Below are positions 6,421-15,801 of a stretch of DNA of 43,592 nucleotides, one piece after another. The stretch covers positions 1-43,592 of the forward strand of contig DYGG01000027.1 of assembly GCA_020724775.1 (NCBI GenBank), in the 5' to 3' direction. The translations under genes and the position numbers were made by a program. The stretch is from Ignavibacterium sp. Lineage in GTDB: Bacteria; Zixibacteria; MSB-5A5; GN15; PGXB01. How positions within the stretch are numbered: the first letter of the stretch is position 1; each line of letters begins with the position of its first letter. Below the pieces are notes generated by a model that searched no databases, was not told the origin of the DNA, and was given only the letters and a program-made list of their open reading frames with translations.

Positions 6421-8985
6421 ATGCGTGTCAAGCAGTTCTTAGTGCTCCCGAACCTGCCGGAACGAATCTCCCGGCTTCGCGAATTAGCGATGAATCTCTG
6501 GTTTTCGTGGAATTGGAATATAGTGAAGTTGTTTATAAGAATCGACTCCGAACTCTGGGAGAAATCTTATCAGAACCCGATAGAAATGTTAGCCTACCTC
6601 CCGCAGGCGAAACTGGAAGAGGTGGCGCAGGATGAAGCCTTCCTTGCCAGCCTGGATCGTGCCTACGCCGACTTTCAGGACTACTTGAAAGCGAAAAGAT
6701 GGTTCGAAAAAACTTATCCCGAACAGAGAGAAGCCCAAATCGCCTACTTTTCCTGTGAATACGGGATTGATACCGGCCTGCCGGTTTATTCCGGAGGATT
6801 GGGGCTTCTGTCCGGCGACCATCTAAAAGCCGCCAGCGACCTGGGCGTTCCCCTGGTCGCCATCGGCCTGCTTTATCGCTACGGCTATTTTCGTCAGTTT
6901 CTTTCATCCGATGGCTGGCAGCAGGAGCGGTATGAAGAAAACGACTGGTATCATATGCCGGTAACCCTCGAAAGAGACCAGAATGGCAACCCTCTGAAAT
7001 TTACCGTTGATTTCTCTGGAACGCCGGTCTATGTGCAGATATGGAAAGTGATGGTCGGCATCACCCCGTTGTACCTTTTGGATACAAATATACCGGATAA
7101 CTCCAGCAAGTACCGGGAAATCACCTCGGTGCTCTACAGTGGCGACAAAGATACCCGTTTGAAACAGGAAATCCTTCTCGGCATCGGCGGCGTGAAGGCG
7201 TTGCGTTGTCTTGGCATTAAGCCGGCCGTGTACCACCTGAATGAAGGGCATTCGATGTTCCTTCTTCTGGAAAGAATCAAGAATCTGATTGAAACTGAAA
7301 AATTATCTTTTCAGGAGGCGGTACAGGCGGTTTGGCCCACTACGGTTTTTACCTCCCATACGCCGGTTCCTGCGGGGAATGAAACTTTTGACCCGAAATT
7401 GCTGGAAAGATATCTGAAAGGGTATGTGGAAGGCATCGGTCTTACCTGGCATCAATTCCTCTCTCTGGGACGAGTCTTCCCTGCCGATGACAATGAGCCT
7501 TTCTGCATGACGGTAGCGGCGCTGAAACTTTCCGCTTTCAATAACGGAGTTTCGGAACTGCACGGCAAGGTTACGCGCGAAATGTGGCATAATATCTGGC
7601 CCAATTTGCCGGTGGAGGAGGTCCCAATCGGTCATGTCACTAACGGAGTACATCTGCGGTCATGGTTGAGCCATGATATGGTGGACCTTTTTGACACGTA
7701 CTTTGGACCCAAGTTCACCCGTCAGCCGACGACCTTCGACGAATGGGATAATATACATAAGATACCGGATGCCGAACTCTGGAGAGTTCACCAGAGACGC
7801 CGCGAGCGACTGGTCTTTTTTGCCCGGAAACGACTGGTAACGCAATTGACCCGGCGCGGAGCCTCGGCCGTCGATGTAAAACTGGCGGAGGAAGTTCTCG
7901 ACCCCCAGATTCTGACAATTGGCTTTGCCCGCCGCTTCTCTTCCTACAAGAGGGCTTTCCTGCTGTTCCGCGACGTCGAGAGACTGAGACGAATCGTTAA
8001 CAATGCGGAAATGCCGGTGCAGTTTATTATAGCCGGCAAAGCCCATCCTCTGGACAATCCCGGTAAGGAAATCATAAAGCATATTCTTCAAATTGCCAGT
8101 AAAGAGGAGTTCCGCCGCCGGATTGTCTTCCTCGAAGATTACGATATAAACATCGCCCGATACCTGGTTCAGGGAGTAGATATCTGGCTAAATAATCCCC
8201 GCCGTCCCCAGGAGGCCTCCGGTACCAGCGGCATGAAGGCGGCGATAAACGGCGCCGTTAATGTTTCTATACTTGATGGCTGGTGGTGTGAAGGGTACAA
8301 CCCCGATGTCGGCTTCAAAATCGGAAACGGCGAAATCTATGATAATGCCGAATATCAGGATAATCTTGAAAGCCAGTTCCTGTATGATGTGCTGGAGCGG
8401 GAAGCGGTGCCGCTTTTCTATAAGAGAAATGGAGCCTATCTCCCCTATAAATGGGTGACGATGATGAAAAATTCTATTGCCATGGCCGGCAAACAGTTCA
8501 GTTCGCATCGGATGCTGAAAGATTATACCCGTAAATTCTACGTTCCGGCCATCAACGCTTACCATAAACTTTCCGGTGAAGGTTTCAATGTTGCCCGCTC
8601 TACTTCTCACTGGCTTTCCAATATCAGCGCCAAATGGGATAATGTCGGAATCGAAAGTATTGAGACACCAGGTGTCAGCGATTCGCCGAAAGTTGGCGAA
8701 CGGATTCCCATTATTCTCAAGGTAAACCTGGGCGACATCAAGCCGGAAGATGTCCTGGTGGAAGTCGCCGCGGGGAATCTGAACTCACTGGAGCAGATGA
8801 ACAACTATGAAACGGTGCCGGCAAACAAGTCTGACGATTTAGCGCCTCTCGCTCCGGGACAATACTTTTACAAGACAGAGGTTACCTGTAAGAATTCCGG
8901 GCGCTTCGGGGTCGCCGCTCGCATCATGCCCAACAATCTAAACCTGGTGCACAACCGTCTACCTAAACTGATTAAATGGTGGTAA
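6421..8985 (+). CDS. glgP: alpha-glucan (glycogen/maltodextrin) phosphorylase, GT35
   Basis: Phosphorolyses alpha-1,4-glucans to glucose 1-phosphate in glycogen use. The 854-residue protein has the DUF3417-type N-terminal segment (MRVKQFLVLPNLPERI onward, about residues 1-110) typical of the Thermotoga/actinobacterial branch. It is followed by the GT35 catalytic fold: FSCEYGIDTGLPVYSGGLG, HLNEGHS, TSHTPVPAGNE, VTNGVH, and EASGTSGMKAAING with the PLP-binding lysine at K606. A C-terminal beta-rich segment of about 130 residues follows. It stands alone on the plus strand, divergent from pckA, with the M16 genes starting 124 bases downstream. Start chosen at the ATG that gives the conserved N-terminus; no strong ribosome-binding site is visible before it. 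Confidence 0.93.
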   Translation: MRVKQFLVLPNLPERISRLRELAMNLWFSWNWNIVKLFIRIDSELWEKSYQNPIEMLAYLPQAKLEEVAQDEAFLASLDRAYADFQDYLKAKRWFEKTYPEQREAQIAYFSCEYGIDTGLPVYSGGLGLLSGDHLKAASDLGVPLVAIGLLYRYGYFRQFLSSDGWQQERYEENDWYHMPVTLERDQNGNPLKFTVDFSGTPVYVQIWKVMVGITPLYLLDTNIPDNSSKYREITSVLYSGDKDTRLKQEILLGIGGVKALRCLGIKPAVYHLNEGHSMFLLLERIKNLIETEKLSFQEAVQAVWPTTVFTSHTPVPAGNETFDPKLLERYLKGYVEGIGLTWHQFLSLGRVFPADDNEPFCMTVAALKLSAFNNGVSELHGKVTREMWHNIWPNLPVEEVPIGHVTNGVHLRSWLSHDMVDLFDTYFGPKFTRQPTTFDEWDNIHKIPDAELWRVHQRRRERLVFFARKRLVTQLTRRGASAVDVKLAEEVLDPQILTIGFARRFSSYKRAFLLFRDVERLRRIVNNAEMPVQFIIAGKAHPLDNPGKEIIKHILQIASKEEFRRRIVFLEDYDINIARYLVQGVDIWLNNPRRPQEASGTSGMKAAINGAVNVSILDGWWCEGYNPDVGFKIGNGEIYDNAEYQDNLESQFLYDVLEREAVPLFYKRNGAYLPYKWVTMMKNSIAMAGKQFSSHRMLKDYTRKFYVPAINAYHKLSGEGFNVARSTSHWLSNISAKWDNVGIESIETPGVSDSPKVGERIPIILKVNLGDIKPEDVLVEVAAGNLNSLEQMNNYETVPANKSDDLAPLAPGQYFYKTEVTCKNSGRFGVAARIMPNNLNLVHNRLPKLIKWW

Positions 8986-9109
8986 TCCGACCGTCCGAAT
9001 TACCACGGGCTTTGACCATAAAATCTTCAATATCTGCCTTGGCGGTTGCAACAAGTAGCCGCTTTGTTTCGTTACATATCAATTAGAACAAAAATATAAG
9101 GAGTCCTCA

Positions 9110-10402
9110 ATGCGTTTAGTTTACAGCGCGCTGATTCTTATTTTCATGACAACATCGGCACTCGCAAAAGATGAATGGACTGTTACTACCCTTGATAACG
9201 GTCTGAAAGTAATGATTCGCGAGTATCATCAGGTGCCGCAGGTGAATATCTCGACGACTGTAAAAGTTGGTGCCAAGAATGAGACCGCATTCTATGACGG
9301 CGCCACTCATCTATTGGAACATCTGATTTTATTCCGTGGTACGGAGAAGATGAGCGGTGAAGAGGTCGGTGAGGCGATGAAAAAACATGGCGCCTATTTT
9401 AACGGTTATACCTCCCAGGACTGGACCGATTTCGTCATATCGTTGCCGCGTGAGCATCTGGAGTTTGCTTTCTCCATTCACGCCGATATGCTCTTTCGTT
9501 CCAATTTCAGTTCAGAGGCCATGGATGAAGAACGGCAGGCGGTTCTGGAAGAGATTAACATAAGTGAGGACCGTCCTCAGTCCAAAGTCTATCGGACCAT
9601 GCTGGGACAACTATTTAAGGGACATCCTTATGAAAAAAATGTCCTCGGCACCAAGGAACGGGTAAGCAATGTGCCCCGCGATTCTGTATTCACCTATTAT
9701 AAGAGATATTATGCCCCCAACAATATGACTATGGTCATCGTGGGCGACCTGGATGCCGCATCCACTCTGCAACTGGTGAAGAAATATTTCGACTCCTTTC
9801 CGCGCGGCGAACTGCCGGTTGACCAGTACCACCCTCCTCAACCGTTACAGGAGATTTCCCGTCTGGAAATCAAAAAGGATGTAAACCAGGCATATCTCCA
9901 GATTGGGATGGTCGGGCCCAAGTCGGACAGCCCTGACCAGTACGCGGTGGACCTGATGGCTACTATCCTGGGAAGCGGCGAAACCAGCCGTCTGTGGAAA
10001 CGTCTCAAAGACGAACTCGGCATCGTTTACTCGACGTCATTTGAATTCTATACTTCCAAATATGAAGGTCCGGTTATGGCGTCGGCGGTTCTTGAGCCGA
10101 AAAACCTCGCCCTGGCCGAAGAGAAAATCCGCGAAATTCTGGTAGCGGCAAAAACCGACGGCTTCACGGATGAGGAACTCCTCAAGGCCAAAAACAATAT
10201 AAGAACGCGTTATTATATAAATCACGAACGGGGGTTGGATATGGCGGATAGTTATGCCCAGTACGACTCTTTCATCGGTTACGAATTCATTCAGAATTAT
10301 CCTGAGATGATTGAAAAGACTTCCCTCGCCGAGGTCAATGCGGCGGCAAGGCGCTATCTGAATACGGACAACTACACTGTAACCACAGTGGTGCCGCAAT
10401 GA
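9110..10402 (+). CDS. exported M16 zinc peptidase, catalytically competent (pair 1)
   Basis: Insulinase/processing-peptidase family member of 430 residues. A signal peptide (MRLVYSALILIFMTTSALA) directs it to the envelope. The inverted zinc motif HLLEH is H67-x-x-E70-H71, with the third ligand in VLEEINISED (E147/E148), so the zinc site is complete. The C-terminal M16 half includes the region around TSRLWKRLKDELGIVYS. AAGGAG lies 6 bases before the ATG. The stop overlaps the next start by 4 bases (ATGA), so it is translationally coupled to a paired M16 subunit lacking the zinc motif, as in two-chain M16B peptidases. Substrates are probably small unfolded peptides; unknown in detail. Confidence 0.9.
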   Translation: MRLVYSALILIFMTTSALAKDEWTVTTLDNGLKVMIREYHQVPQVNISTTVKVGAKNETAFYDGATHLLEHLILFRGTEKMSGEEVGEAMKKHGAYFNGYTSQDWTDFVISLPREHLEFAFSIHADMLFRSNFSSEAMDEERQAVLEEINISEDRPQSKVYRTMLGQLFKGHPYEKNVLGTKERVSNVPRDSVFTYYKRYYAPNNMTMVIVGDLDAASTLQLVKKYFDSFPRGELPVDQYHPPQPLQEISRLEIKKDVNQAYLQIGMVGPKSDSPDQYAVDLMATILGSGETSRLWKRLKDELGIVYSTSFEFYTSKYEGPVMASAVLEPKNLALAEEKIREILVAAKTDGFTDEELLKAKNNIRTRYYINHERGLDMADSYAQYDSFIGYEFIQNYPEMIEKTSLAEVNAAARRYLNTDNYTVTTVVPQ

Positions 10403-11715
10403 AAGCAAATCTGAAAATTTTGGCGCTGGCAGCGACAATCGCCCTTACCCCGCTTACCGCTTTTGAGGCAGAACTGAATTTTACAAGTGACGGCGACAAT
10501 TTTAGCCGGGCAACATTACCAAACGGAATCAAATTGCTGTATAACTATGATAATACCACTTCGCTCAGCGGACTTCGCATTCTGATTACCGGGGGGATAT
10601 TGACCGAAAATGAAAATATCAGCGGCATCACCAATCTGATGACCAAACTCCTCCTGAAAGGAAACGACCGGATGACCGCCGACCAGATTGCAGCGCGTCT
10701 GGAATTCCTTGGGGCGCAGGTCTCAGCCGACTGCTATCGCGATTATTCGGCCCTATCGATTGTGGCGCTTTCCGAGAATCTTCCCGAAGTAATGGAGATA
10801 GTCAACCGCTCGCTTTTGGCGCCGCAATTTCCCGAAGAGGAACTCCAGAAATTGAAAGTCGAGGTTGAGGGATTGATAAAAACTGAAAACGACAATCAGA
10901 CACAGTCATCGAGTAACCTCTTTTGGAGAACGGCGTACGGCAACAGCGGTTACGGCTTACCTATACTCGGCACCGTGCAGGCGATTAATAGAATAACCGC
11001 ATCGGATATTAAATCCCATTATAAGAAGTTGATTGGCGGAAACAATATCATCATCGCCATATCGACCGATTTGCCCGAGCAGAGGTTTGGTGAATTAGTC
11101 TCCATCTTGAACGATCTCCCATCGCAATCGACTACTGTCAATCTCCCGGAAGGGAATGCTCCGGTGTCACGGGAAGGATTTTTGCCTTTTGACCGCAACC
11201 AGTCTTTTGTTTTCATGGGTTTCCCTCTCCCCTACCCGACAAAAAAAGAGTTAGCCATTATCGGTATCCTCAACGAAATCATGGGCGCCAATGTTGGCTC
11301 GCGGTTGTGGTATCTGCGCCAGAAAGAGCAGTTAGCCTATTCCGTTTATACTCAGGCGATATTCGGCAAATTCGGCGCCGTTTTTCGCGCTGCCATCGGC
11401 ACAGATACTGCCAAAGTGCAGACCGCACTGGCTTCACTGAAACGGGAACTGTCAATACTGTACCAAGAAGGGATTACGGCACCGGAACTGGCTGATGCCC
11501 GGGTTAATCTAAAGAACCGGATGATTTATCAAATAGACCGTAAAGGGGTTCGCGCCAACTTCATGGCTTTATACGAATATCTTGGATATGGTTATCGATT
11601 GCCCGGAGAACTTATTAAGGAAGCCGATAAAATCCGAATTGATGAAGTCAATGATTATATCAAAGCCCATTTGCCGCCGGAGAAGACTTATCTTTCGATA
11701 GTCGGGAAAAAATAG
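10399..11715 (+). CDS. exported M16 peptidase homologue without zinc motif (pair 1 partner)
   Basis: M16-family protein of 438 residues with a signal peptide (MKANLKILALAATIALTPLTAF). Where the HxxEH motif should lie it reads SGITNLMTKLLLKG, so the zinc ligands and catalytic Glu are absent. The C-terminal half retains the family features, including a glycine-rich NVGSRLWYLRQKEQLAYSVYT segment with the R/Y residues used for substrate binding. It is therefore probably the regulatory half of a heterodimer with the upstream gene, which it overlaps by 4 bases. This matches the known active/inactive subunit organisation of mitochondrial processing peptidase and bacterial M16B pairs. The assignment as partner is inferred from position. 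Confidence 0.87.
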   Translation: MKANLKILALAATIALTPLTAFEAELNFTSDGDNFSRATLPNGIKLLYNYDNTTSLSGLRILITGGILTENENISGITNLMTKLLLKGNDRMTADQIAARLEFLGAQVSADCYRDYSALSIVALSENLPEVMEIVNRSLLAPQFPEEELQKLKVEVEGLIKTENDNQTQSSSNLFWRTAYGNSGYGLPILGTVQAINRITASDIKSHYKKLIGGNNIIIAISTDLPEQRFGELVSILNDLPSQSTTVNLPEGNAPVSREGFLPFDRNQSFVFMGFPLPYPTKKELAIIGILNEIMGANVGSRLWYLRQKEQLAYSVYTQAIFGKFGAVFRAAIGTDTAKVQTALASLKRELSILYQEGITAPELADARVNLKNRMIYQIDRKGVRANFMALYEYLGYGYRLPGELIKEADKIRIDEVNDYIKAHLPPEKTYLSIVGKK

Positions 11716-11760
11716 AGATATCGGTAGATTTAGCGGAATTCGGGCCAAATTAATGGAGAC

Positions 11761-11794
11761 TATCCCTTGACATTCTTGAGTCGAGGGATAATAT
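11761..11794 (+). promoter_or_regulatory. promoter with overlapping inverted repeat, upstream of M16 pair 2
   Basis: TTGACA (11767-11772), a 16-base spacer and TAATAT (11789-11794) make the best sigma-70-like promoter seen in the window, about 110 bases before the M16 start at 11912. A perfect 7-base inverted repeat, TATCCCT (11761-11767) and AGGGATA (11784-11790), brackets the spacer and touches both boxes, as an operator would. No known regulator site is recognised. Confidence 0.5.
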
Positions 11795-11911
11795 TTTGTC
11801 TTTCGGAATTCAATGACTCAAGTTTGATTGAGCAGAAACCAGAGAGGAATTAATTTAACATCGCCGGTTGAAATCAAGTCTGTCAGTATGAATCATATCA
11901 GGAGGATAAGG

Positions 11912-13417
11912 ATGAAGTCAATCACGCGCCGGGCAGTTATGCTACTGTTCCTGCTTCTGATGGTGGCGGGAGCGGTATCGGCATTCGATTTCTCGGATAT
12001 CGAGAATCGGGTGGTGGAGTATCGTCTTAATAATGGACTAATGGTGATAGTGTTGCCGAGGGATGATGCGCCGGTGGCATCTTTTGTCACCATGGTGAAT
12101 GTCGGTGGCGCCGATGACCCTAAAGGGAGTACCGGTATCGCCCACCTATTCGAGCATATGGCATTCAAAGGAACCAAGGAAATCGGCACCAGCAACTTGA
12201 ACAAAGAATTGAAATGGATGGCGGAAGAAGACAGAATCTTCAAGCAGATTTTTGAAGAGAAGGCTAAAGGAGCCGCCGCCGATACGGCCCTTCTGGCAAG
12301 ACTCGAAGAAGAACTGAGTAAAGCCAGCGATTCCGCGGGACAGTATGTCGTGCCCAATGAGTATGGCCAGATAGTGGAACGTGAAGGGGGCGTTGGTTTG
12401 AACGCTTTTACCAGTTATGACGTAACTGCATACCATATGAGCTTTCCTGCGAACCGTCTGGAACTATGGATGGCAATGGAAGCCGACCGGTTCTCAAACC
12501 CGGTGCTTCGGGAAGTCTATAAAGAGAAACATGTCATCGCGGAAGAGCGGCGCATGCGCACCGAATCCTCTCCGCAGGGTAAGTTGGTCGAGGAGTTCAT
12601 CAGCGCCGCTTATAAAGCACACCCTTATCATAACTCCCTGGTGGGACATATGTCCGACATCATGAACTACAATCGGATGGATGCTCTTCAGTTCTTCAAA
12701 AAGTACTATGTGCCATCCAACATGGTCGTGGTCATCGTGGGCGACGTCCAGCCTGAAAATGTGCGGCAATTGGCGGAAAAATACCTGGGCAGGATTCCCA
12801 CCGGTCCCAAACCGGCGCCAATTTTGACGCAAGAACCTCCTCAGATTTCGGAAAGAAGAGTCACGGTTCGAGATAAGGCGCAGCCGGTTTACATTTGCGG
12901 ATTTCCTATTCCCTATTCGACCCATCCCGACATGCCGGCGCTGGAGGCCCTCGCCGATTATTTGGGGCAGGGACGCACCTCACAACTTTATAAGGGTCTG
13001 GTCAAGGAGAAGAAACTGGCAGTACAGGCGGTCGCTTTTGCCGGTTTCCCGGGCGTAAAATATCCTTCACTGTTTGGAATCTACGCCATGCCGGCGAAGG
13101 ACAAGACCAACGCCGAAAACGAACAAGAAATTCTTGCTATTATCGAAAAGGTCAAAGGCGAATTGATTCCGGTAGATGAAGTAGAAAAGATAAAAGCCCG
13201 CGCCAAAGCGAATCTGATAAACAGCATGACCGGCAACGAGGACCTGGCGATGGCGCTGGCGACCTATGAAGTCGTCAATGGCGGATGGAGGAAATTGTTC
13301 AACGCTATGGAAAAAGTCGAAGCCATAACTCCGGAAGACATCAAGCGTGTTGCCAATAATTACCTGGATGCCAACCGCCGGACTGTTGGCATGCTCGAGC
13401 CGGAAGAAAGCAATTAG
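11912..13417 (+). CDS. exported M16 zinc peptidase, catalytically competent, with helical insertion (pair 2)
   Basis: M16 peptidase of 501 residues. The start at 11912 is preferred because AGGAGG ends 6 bases upstream and it yields a clean signal peptide (MKSITRRAVMLLFLLLMVAGAVSA); frames beginning at 11828 or 11888 lack this. The zinc motif HLFEH is H78-x-x-E81-H82, and a later EERRMR segment supplies the third Glu region. An insertion of roughly 70 residues after the HxxEH helix is rich in Lys, Glu and Ala (EEKAKGAAADTALLARLEEE) and is predicted helical or coiled-coil. It ends 15 bases before the next M16 gene, which lacks the zinc site, so the two form a second active/inactive pair. A promoter-like element precedes it. 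Confidence 0.9.
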   Translation: MKSITRRAVMLLFLLLMVAGAVSAFDFSDIENRVVEYRLNNGLMVIVLPRDDAPVASFVTMVNVGGADDPKGSTGIAHLFEHMAFKGTKEIGTSNLNKELKWMAEEDRIFKQIFEEKAKGAAADTALLARLEEELSKASDSAGQYVVPNEYGQIVEREGGVGLNAFTSYDVTAYHMSFPANRLELWMAMEADRFSNPVLREVYKEKHVIAEERRMRTESSPQGKLVEEFISAAYKAHPYHNSLVGHMSDIMNYNRMDALQFFKKYYVPSNMVVVIVGDVQPENVRQLAEKYLGRIPTGPKPAPILTQEPPQISERRVTVRDKAQPVYICGFPIPYSTHPDMPALEALADYLGQGRTSQLYKGLVKEKKLAVQAVAFAGFPGVKYPSLFGIYAMPAKDKTNAENEQEILAIIEKVKGELIPVDEVEKIKARAKANLINSMTGNEDLAMALATYEVVNGGWRKLFNAMEKVEAITPEDIKRVANNYLDANRRTVGMLEPEESN

Positions 13418-13432
13418 GAGGGAGTGACCAAA

Positions 13433-15568
13433 ATGAACCGGAGATTCTTTACCATATTATTTGTGACGGTTTTCCTCGTTTCCTCGGCTCTAACGGTATT
13501 TGGAGCCCAGAAAACCATCGACAAGATCAAATTCCCGCCTCTGAATGAGGCGAAGATGCCGGCTATTGAGAAAGTTGTGCTGGAAAGCGGCCTGACCATC
13601 TATCTGCTGGAGGACAGGGAACTTCCTCTCGTTAACGCCCGGGTAAGGCTGGCGGCCGGTGAATATTTATCCCCCTCAGAGAAAATTGGCCTGGCGAATA
13701 TCATGGGTGAAGTGATGCGAACCGGCGGCACCGAGAAAATGACCGGAGATGAAATTGACGCTGCGCTGGAGGCAATCGGAGCCTCCATCGAAGTCAATAT
13801 CGGCAATACCAGCGGCTCGGCAAGTATGAATATTCTGTCCGAATACACCGATACGGGATTGCAACTGCTCGCTGATATACTCCGTCGTCCGGTCTTTGCC
13901 CAGGATAAAATTGATTTGAAAAAGACGGCGCTAAGAAGCGGTATCGCCCGCCGTAATGACGAACCGCTGGATATCTGCCTTCGGGAGTTCCGCAAAATTA
14001 TCTACGGCAAAGAGTCCCCCTATGCCCGCCATACCGAGTATTTCACCGTTGATAACATCAGCCGAGACGACCTGGTGGCTTTTCACAAAAAATATATTTC
14101 TCCCGAGAATGCCATGCTGGCGATCTGGGGTGATTTTGACAAGAACGAAATGCTGGCGAAAATTAAGCAGCATTTTGGCGATTGGCCTAAAGGCGAAGGA
14201 AAGGTGCCGAAACTTCCCGACGTCAAATACGATTTCAAACCGGGCATACATTTTGTAAACAAGGACAATGTTACGCAATCATACATATTGTTGGGGCATA
14301 TCGGAGGCTACACCGGCGACCCCGATTATTTCGCGCTGCTGGTTATGAACAATGTCTTGAACAGCAGTTTTGGTGGACGATTGTTTAACAATGTCCGGAG
14401 CAAACTGGGGCTGGCTTACTCCGTCGGCGGCGCCTATACCTCCAACATTGTTTACCCGGGGGTTTATTACAGTTACTGTTTCACCAAGTCAGAATCAACG
14501 GTCAAAGCCACCCGCAGTGTAATTGATGAAATTAAGAGGATTCAGACAGAACTGCCGACTCCGGAAGAAATGCGAATGGCAAAAAATGGCTATCTTAACT
14601 CTTTCGTCTTCAATTTTGAAGACAAAGGGGACATCATCAACCGGATGATGGAATATGATTACTTTGAGTTTCCCAACGATTTCCTATTCAAAGTAAAGGC
14701 TAATGTGGAAAAAGTCACGCCGGCGGATGTTCAGGAGGTAGCCAGGAAATGGTTGCGTCCCGAAGCCCTGCAGATTGTAATTGTGGGCAAGGGCGCCGAA
14801 TTTGATGAACCTCTCACCGTTTTCGGGGCCGTTGATTCAATTGATGTGACCATTCCGACGGGAGAAAAGAAGGCCACCGCCGAAGTGACTCCCGAGATGC
14901 TCGCCAAAGGCAAACAACTGTTTGCTCTGGCGGCAAAAGCGAGTGGCGGAGTGGAAAACTTTAAGAAAATCAAAGGCAATTCCTATAAGGCGGCGATGAA
15001 TATCTCTCTTCCCCAGGGAGAGTTCACCTTTGAGAGCAACTCGTTCAATCTCTTCCCCGATAAGAGTCGGGATGTAATTATTACGCCGATGGGTGAGATG
15101 ATAAACATCCGCAACGGCTCGGAAGGGTGGGCTAAACAGGGTCCGGCGGTGATGCCGGCATCGGCAGAAGATCTGGATGATGCCAAAAAGGACATCTTCC
15201 GTAATCTGTTATTGGCATTCCAGAAGGCGGAGAATCCGGATTTCAGTATTGCTTATATCGGAACGGAGCCCTTTAAAGGGAAATCTGCCAATATTCTGGA
15301 AATCAGTTCCGCTGACGGTTCTCAAAGTTTTAAACTGGCGCTGGATGCCACCAGCCATTTGCCTCTGGCAAAAATGTATTTTGGGCAGACGATGACCGGT
15401 CCGGGGAATCTGACGGAAACATATGATGATTATCGCGATGTTTCCGGGGTCAAAATTCCCCACTCAGTACTGGTCGAAGCCGATGGCAACAGGTTGGTAG
15501 AACTGAAAATCAAAGAGTATCAGATAAATCCCTCTGTGGATGAATCTCTGTTCTCAAAGCCGCAGTAA
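13433..15568 (+). CDS. exported M16 homologue without zinc motif, fused to a C-terminal LolA-like domain (pair 2 partner)
   Basis: 711 residues from the ATG at 13433. AGGAGGG ends 10 bases upstream of it; the GTG at 13424 would touch the ribosome-binding site and is rejected. Signal peptide: MNRRFFTILFVTVFLVSSALTVFG. Residues about 40-475 are two M16 domains, but the HxxEH position reads LANIMGEVMRTGG, so it is probably not itself a peptidase. The last 220 or so residues form an extra domain (LFALAAKASGGVENFKKIKG... to ...VDESLFSKP). Its repeated beta pattern and DYRDVSGVKIPH segment resemble the outer-membrane-lipoprotein-carrier (LolA-like) fold seen in other FCB proteins; this is a pattern-level guess. 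A strong terminator follows. Confidence 0.85.
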   Translation: MNRRFFTILFVTVFLVSSALTVFGAQKTIDKIKFPPLNEAKMPAIEKVVLESGLTIYLLEDRELPLVNARVRLAAGEYLSPSEKIGLANIMGEVMRTGGTEKMTGDEIDAALEAIGASIEVNIGNTSGSASMNILSEYTDTGLQLLADILRRPVFAQDKIDLKKTALRSGIARRNDEPLDICLREFRKIIYGKESPYARHTEYFTVDNISRDDLVAFHKKYISPENAMLAIWGDFDKNEMLAKIKQHFGDWPKGEGKVPKLPDVKYDFKPGIHFVNKDNVTQSYILLGHIGGYTGDPDYFALLVMNNVLNSSFGGRLFNNVRSKLGLAYSVGGAYTSNIVYPGVYYSYCFTKSESTVKATRSVIDEIKRIQTELPTPEEMRMAKNGYLNSFVFNFEDKGDIINRMMEYDYFEFPNDFLFKVKANVEKVTPADVQEVARKWLRPEALQIVIVGKGAEFDEPLTVFGAVDSIDVTIPTGEKKATAEVTPEMLAKGKQLFALAAKASGGVENFKKIKGNSYKAAMNISLPQGEFTFESNSFNLFPDKSRDVIITPMGEMINIRNGSEGWAKQGPAVMPASAEDLDDAKKDIFRNLLLAFQKAENPDFSIAYIGTEPFKGKSANILEISSADGSQSFKLALDATSHLPLAKMYFGQTMTGPGNLTETYDDYRDVSGVKIPHSVLVEADGNRLVELKIKEYQINPSVDESLFSKPQ

Positions 15569-15801
15569 TTGTCATTTCAGGTACCGAATTAGACGGGCGA
15601 CTCCAAAAAAGTCGCCCGGTTTTATTAGCCGTTAGACCGGGCTAAGCGCATATTTTGCGCCATCTTATCCGCCGCAACAAACGGAACCGAGCCTTCAAAA
15701 AAATCGCAATTTGACTATTGCGAATTAATTTTCTTTTTGGTAAATTGGGCTGTTAAAACGTTACTAAAAGTGAAAGATATATATACTATTATGAGGGATA
15801 T
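15569..15801. other. largest intergenic region of the window (233 bases)
   Basis: Holds the terminator at 15594-15625, a short GCGCA/TGCGC hairpin near 15648-15662 and an AT-rich run before the next start. TTGACT at 15711 has no well-spaced -10 box by eye, so no promoter is called. No small gene or RNA is recognised. Confidence 0.5.
15594..15625 (+). terminator. Rho-independent terminator after the M16 cluster
   Basis: A perfect 9-bp stem, CGGGCGACT (15594-15602) with AGTCGCCCG (15610-15618), closes a 7-base loop and is followed by GTTTTATT. It lies 26 bases after the M16 stop and separates the peptidase operon from the secreted-protein paralogues. Confidence 0.85.

Noticed and set aside
11828-11911. 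N-terminal extension of the third M16 protein
   Set aside because: It starts at TTG without a ribosome-binding site and would bury the signal peptide; AGGAGG is ideally placed for 11912.
15711-15746. Promoter before paralogue 1 (TTGACT ... TAAATT)
   Set aside because: The spacing of 24 bases is too long for a sigma-70 promoter and the Bacteroidetes-type TAnnTTTG box is not met.
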